A stretch of 64,000 nt of DNA from Saksenaea vasiformis B4078 (Eukaryota > Mucoromycota > Mucoromycetes > Mucorales > Saksenaeaceae), in assembly GCA_000697055.1 (NCBI GenBank), contig JNDT01001935.1, positions 1 through 64,000 of the forward strand. The letters run 5' to 3'. This document shows, one piece after another, positions 59,774 through 64,000 of this stretch. The translations under genes and the position numbers were made by a program. The notes beneath the pieces are model-generated. The model was given only the letters and a program-made list of their open reading frames with translations, was not told the DNA's origin and searched no databases. Each line of letters starts with the position of its first letter. Positions within the stretch are counted from its first letter, which is position 1.

Positions 59774-60975
59774 GATCGTGGAGACTCAGTAGACTATGCA
59801 AATTCTGACGCCAGAAGCGAAGCGGAAGGAAGGGATGGATGGATGGTACCTGCCTCGGAGTCGTAAACTATAATAGTTGAGTTACACCGTGTGAAACAAA
59901 CTGTACAAAAACGTACCTAATTTGATTCGGCATTTGCGGTTTGCATAACACCGACGCGATCGTGAATGGTTGCAATGAGTAATTAACATGTCAATGAATG
60001 GAAAGGATCAATCCAATGTTTACTTACTTCGACCAAGGTGGAATGTTCAGGGCCCGACCGGTAAGTAGAATCTGTCCGCTTGAGAGTGCATGCGAAATCA
60101 GAAATGGGAGTTAATGAGAAAAGAATAAATGATCGATCGATTCATAAAGCATACCTTGTTCAAGTAAACAGAAACGCGTTTAAAACACGAGATACGCGTG
60201 TTTACGGGAACTAAACAGCATGTAAAAAAACGAGTTCTTTTGGAAGATCGCTTACCGAGTTGCTGCGCCGCAGCAAGTGAATAAGGAAATGAGAAAAGCA
60301 GTAATAAAAAGAAAAGAAGAAGAATGAGATAAAAGATAAAATTGAAAAGAATAAGAAAGAAAAACAAAAGAGAGAGAAGAAGAGAAGTATAAAGAAAAGA
60401 AGTATAAAAAAGAAACGCTCTTTCATCGGCATCATCAGCAGAGAGTGGCCAGCTCTTTGCAACGTCTTGTATGTCTGGCCAGGACAACAAGAACGCATGA
60501 TGATGATGTTGGCCTCCGACACTGAGCACAACAAGAAGTATAAAAAGGAAAACTTACCAAAAGAAGATATAAACGAAAGAGGAAAAAAAACAAAAAGGAA
60601 AAAAAAACGCCTTTTTAAAGGCCTCTTGAGAAATCAACCCCAGCGCGTTATGTCACTCCCCAAAGATAATGCAGTGTTTCTGAGGAAAGAAAAAAAGGTG
60701 GGTGTATTGAAGTGATCTCTCATGTCGAAGGCTTGTTGCAAAGGGCATTAACGCATTCGAATGTCATTTAGTTCGGTCATTCAGTTGAATGCCACGGAAT
60801 CGCGGTTGTAAGAATACAAAATTTTACTGCGAATACTCATGCTGAGTGCATACAGAAATTGATCCATTACTGCAGTCGGATTTCATTAACGGAAAGAAAA
60901 GGTTCCTGCGATGTCGGTTGCCGTTTCTCATCACTAAGGTAACTGTCAAATATGAAGTGCTTTAATTATGTGTAA
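59774..60975. repeat. Dispersed ~1.2 kb repeat, copy 2
   Basis: Matches 1-1290 in the same orientation with a nearly constant offset of about 59773. Small indels are frequent in poly-A and GA-rich parts. Minus-strand splice-donor-like sites of copy 1 are preserved, and one more is visible at about 59756 (AAG|GTACGT when read in reverse). Similarity becomes patchy after 60730 and stops near 60975. Confidence 0.85.
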
Positions 60976-62389
60976 CCGAAAAAAAAAAGCTGGATTTGCG
61001 TTTGCTGTCATTGCATAGTGTTTTGTTAAGTGTTTGTAGCGTTGCGTTTTACGCGATTAATCAAAATGTCTGCTGATACGGATCAAGCGTTCTATTATAG
61101 GTCTGTGTTATTTTGAATATGTGCCCGAGACTATGGAGAAGCTCGTTGCACACTTAATGCTTGTAAAAGCAAAAGATGTGTGTTGTAATATTCAGGTACC
61201 GGGATCGTTTGTCCAGATCTTATCTTTCCATTGGTTTAGATACATCGTTCTGTTCGAGATCCATGGAAAGAGCTTGTTATCTTCTGCAGTTCATCAAATC
61301 TTCTATTCATATGTGTGTTTTCATAGACGAGAGTTGGGAAAAAGTGCTCGGAATATGACTATGCCATCTGACAGTTACTGTCGACATTACTCGTTTTATC
61401 TTATTTCTCGTTTGCATCCAATGGTTTACGTTAAGTACAATCCATTTTAAAAAAAAACTTTGTTGTATATAACGCTAACAGGCACTCGTTCTTATATATG
61501 AAATATATGATTATATTTTTCGCTATGTTAAAAAGTTTACTACAAACGTGGTATTGCCTTGTGTATGACTTGTAGACAATCATCATGGTCCATCCTCTTG
61601 CTAGGAGGCAGTACCATAGCTTTTACATCGTCATGTTCTTCCTTGTTGTCGCGTTCGGCGGCTACGTCGCTTATATCACTTTATCATTTGTATGCTCTGC
61701 ACGTGCTGCTTCTTGTCAGTTCTTTCTTCAGTGCTGTCGCTCACTCCTTCTGAACGGGAGAGATCAAAGGGAAGCCGGCAATCCTTCTCCTTGATGGTTC
61801 CATCTTTGCCGGTGTATTCATGCACCCGTTGTTTGTTTTTCATTTTCGAGATTTGAATATTACCAAGGATGCGTAAATGAACAGATCTTTGGCTATTTCG
61901 CGCGTAATTTCCCGTTAAGGTGCGCTTCTGCAGTCTAGCATTTCTATCATTAACCCGGTCATTAAATGCCTTGATAGAGATACAATCCGCAAGAAACGAG
62001 TTCGTTTTAGCTAATTTTCGCCCGGGATCCGCAACAATTTGATTAATAATAAATGATTCAACTTCTTTCCGTGCTGTTTGCGATTGTAATCCGCTTGCGG
62101 TGCTATTCATCATAACGTGTTCCTTTCCAAACCGAGTTGTATGTGATGCTTATGTTCCACTGAGACTAAATGATGTGTACATATCAGGGGCATGCCACAT
62201 AATATCTAACCACGACGTAAATAATGGCATGGAAGTCACCAGGTTGTTAGACATATACTCACCAGGTTGCTGCAACGTACTAGATCTTGCGTGTGACTTT
62301 GCGCCGGCTGCTAATGAATTTTGCGTTGCATGAACTCCGCCATTTGCAAAGAAAAGGGTGGTAGCAAACTCATCTTTTACTTCTTCGAT
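60976..62389. other. Unassigned sequence before the transposon relic
   Basis: No firm gene. A minus-strand frame of 145 codons (61676-62113) is fairly hydrophilic and protein-like (Lys/Arg/Ser/Thr-rich), but its family is unknown. It could be part of a decayed mobile element like its neighbour. Confidence 0.4.
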
Positions 62390-63700
62390 ATGGACGCTTT
62401 ACGTGAACACACGGAGGCTGATGGCGCTCCATCGAATGTAAATGATGTCACCTCATTCGACGTTGATATGTCTGCGGATGATATACAAAATGAGTAGACG
62501 GAACTGTCTCGTTCAAATCCATTCGTTTTAACTGAAAGATGGGGGGAAGGCGGTAGTCATGTAGACATCAACCTTATGCGAATGCATACATTGACAGAAG
62601 CCTCAATATTTGCTGATGATAACAGAGATGAAATCTTAACAGGCTTTATCCACTTTCCAGACAGACTATGTGTGTAGTGTAAGCATAAAGCTAGAACGAG
62701 AGCTTCTTATAGAAAATACACCCGCAGCAAATCAAAAAGATGTTTGATTTGGTGATTGAAGAAGGATGAACAGCAAAGAAAGCAACGCTTATCACAGGCA
62801 TAGATGTCCGAACGGCTCAACCATTATATCGAAACATACAACTGGGATGAAGGACAGCGTATACCTGGTGTTCAGAGAAAGCCTCGTACTAGATGTTATG
62901 GGAAGCTGACTGAAGCTCACTTCCAGTTTCTTGCGTATTACATCGACAGAAATCCTGTCCTATCCTGACTGATATACAAAGGATCTGATATGAGACGTCT
63001 GAAGACTTAGTCAATAAATGTCATCTAATGTTCGAAAACTTGAAAGAAGTTCCTGCAGCGAGGAATTATGACGGGGTGATAACTTTGCGAAAAGATAAAT
63101 TTGCTCAATGAGAAACGATGCAAATCTTGGACTTCGCTGAGAACGGCCTCTTTATCGATGATGCAGATTTTAACCTGCATACTCAAAGAAATTTTGGCCG
63201 CTCTGCGAACGGAACTGCAGCGAAAGGCACTATACCAACCGGAAAGGGAGTCAAGATTACTGTATTAGGCGCCATTTCTGAGGCTGGAGTAATAGATGTA
63301 TCTTTGGGAAAGCTTAAGAAAAGGGAGCGAAGACAGCTAAAAGTCCACTTGATACACGAACGGAGCACTTCCTGTCCGGTATTTTAAATGTGATGGTCGT
63401 GCTAGATAAGCGTTACATGAAAGACTTGTATATTGTGATGGATAATGCTCCAATATACACACATCAGCGACTTTCGCAATCTGATTGAGTATTACTATTG
63501 TGTTTACATGGCTGGCTCGCGAGAATTCATGCTTCATCCTTTGATACCCAGTAACGGAATCAAACTCATCTGTGATGCAGCTGGGCGATCGTACCACATG
63601 AAAGAGTACAGGATACTCCCTCTTTTTCATATTTTCCTACAAATAGGTGACTACTGTGCCGTTTAATGACTAAAGCTCTCGGAGCTGCAATGCCTCTTCG
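62390..63700 (+). pseudogene. Broken IS630/Tc1-mariner-type transposase
   Basis: A DDE transposase relic. An ATG at 62390 opens a short frame closed by TAG at about 62494. A second segment from about 62805 has SERLNHYIETYNWDEGQR and RKPRTRCYGKLTEAHFQFL, the helix-turn-helix/linker part. The frame at 63118-63387 holds FIDDADFNLHTQRNFGRSA and TVLGAISEAGVIDVSL, a typical DDE_3 core with the first Asp and the GAIS strand. Beyond a frameshift, YIVMDNAPIYTH carries the second Asp. Several stops and frameshifts separate these parts, so it cannot be active. Left and right ends were not found; the element may continue to the window edge. Confidence 0.85.
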
Positions 63701-64000
63701 CGGGGGGTTCACTTTCTGAGGCACTTGCTTCTAAAGCTTACCTGAATACATACCACTCTTCCTCTCTCAATGTCACTGGCTGGAAAAAGCCAATCATAGT
63801 GCAAGATTTGCTTTCGCTTAAATGGAACGTTGGAAGGGAAGCGTGGTATCTGTGTAAAAAGGTATAGCTGATAAGTGAGGATGTGCTGTTAAGCGGTACA
63901 AATGAGAATACTATGATACTGTCGTATATCCCTTATTGGAACGGGTTTAACTTCCCTTTCTGTACGCCATCTCAAGTAACAGTTAGTTTGATGGACTGAT
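63701..64000. other. Window end, downstream of the transposon relic
   Basis: No supportable gene or repeat end in the last 300 bases. Confidence 0.5.

Noticed and set aside
61676..62113. 145-codon minus-strand frame as a real gene
   Set aside because: It looks protein-like but has no recognised domain and lies among transposon debris; left as unassigned sequence rather than called a gene.

Overview
The window looks like a chromosomal piece from a filamentous fungus of the early-diverging type (Mucoromycota, Mucorales-like). The evidence is short spliced introns (mostly 40-160 nt, GTAAG donors and TAG/CAG acceptors), eukaryotic protein families throughout, compact gene clusters separated by AT-rich gene-poor stretches, and a WNK-type kinase together with a giant Sel1-repeat protein, both more typical of early-diverging fungi than of yeasts. 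This placement is an inference. No bacterial-type operons, rRNA, tRNA or CRISPR were found.

Layout. 1-1290: one copy of a ~1.2 kb dispersed repeat whose second copy lies at ~59774-60975. 1291-2526: gene-free, with a strongly hairpin-forming segment and a possible MITE. 2527-3432: disordered KEN-box protein with an exact 18-residue repeat. 3433-6348: gene-poor, with copy 1 of a second dispersed repeat (3899-4512; copy 2 at 51106-51733). 6349-7356 (-): Cdc42. 8572-10367 (-): amino-acid permease. 11387-13168 (-): NRC-2/Fpk1-type AGC kinase. 13695-14201 (-): DUF4604 protein, divergent from Nop16 (14566-15362, +). 15623-28420 (-): a giant gene for ~4193 aa with about 97 Sel1-like repeats. 29224-31555 (-): WNK-type kinase. 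34937-36446 (+): arrestin-like protein. 36656-38190 (+): putatively myristoylated methyltransferase. 38191-42994: gene-poor. 42995-44543 (+): AAAP amino-acid transporter. 44949-45678 (+): glycine-rich RRM protein. 45979-46556 (-): PPIE-like RRM protein. 47434-50649 (-): eIF3a. 53874-57805 (+): septation-type kinase with CH and C1 domains. 57806-64000: repeats, a minisatellite and a broken IS630/Tc1-type transposon.

Exon structures were built by hand from donor/acceptor sites, reading-frame continuity and family similarity. For every spliced gene the exon lengths sum to an intact frame. Several genes belong to polarity, septation and membrane-traffic pathways (Cdc42, flippase-kinase type, arrestin, Cdc7/SepH-type kinase). 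Others serve ribosome biogenesis and translation (Nop16, eIF3a, RRM proteins). Nothing shows they are co-regulated. The most unusual items are the Sel1 giant with its nested 108/216/864-bp repeats, the fungal WNK with an altered chloride-pocket region, and the CH-kinase-C1 protein with a non-RD catalytic loop.
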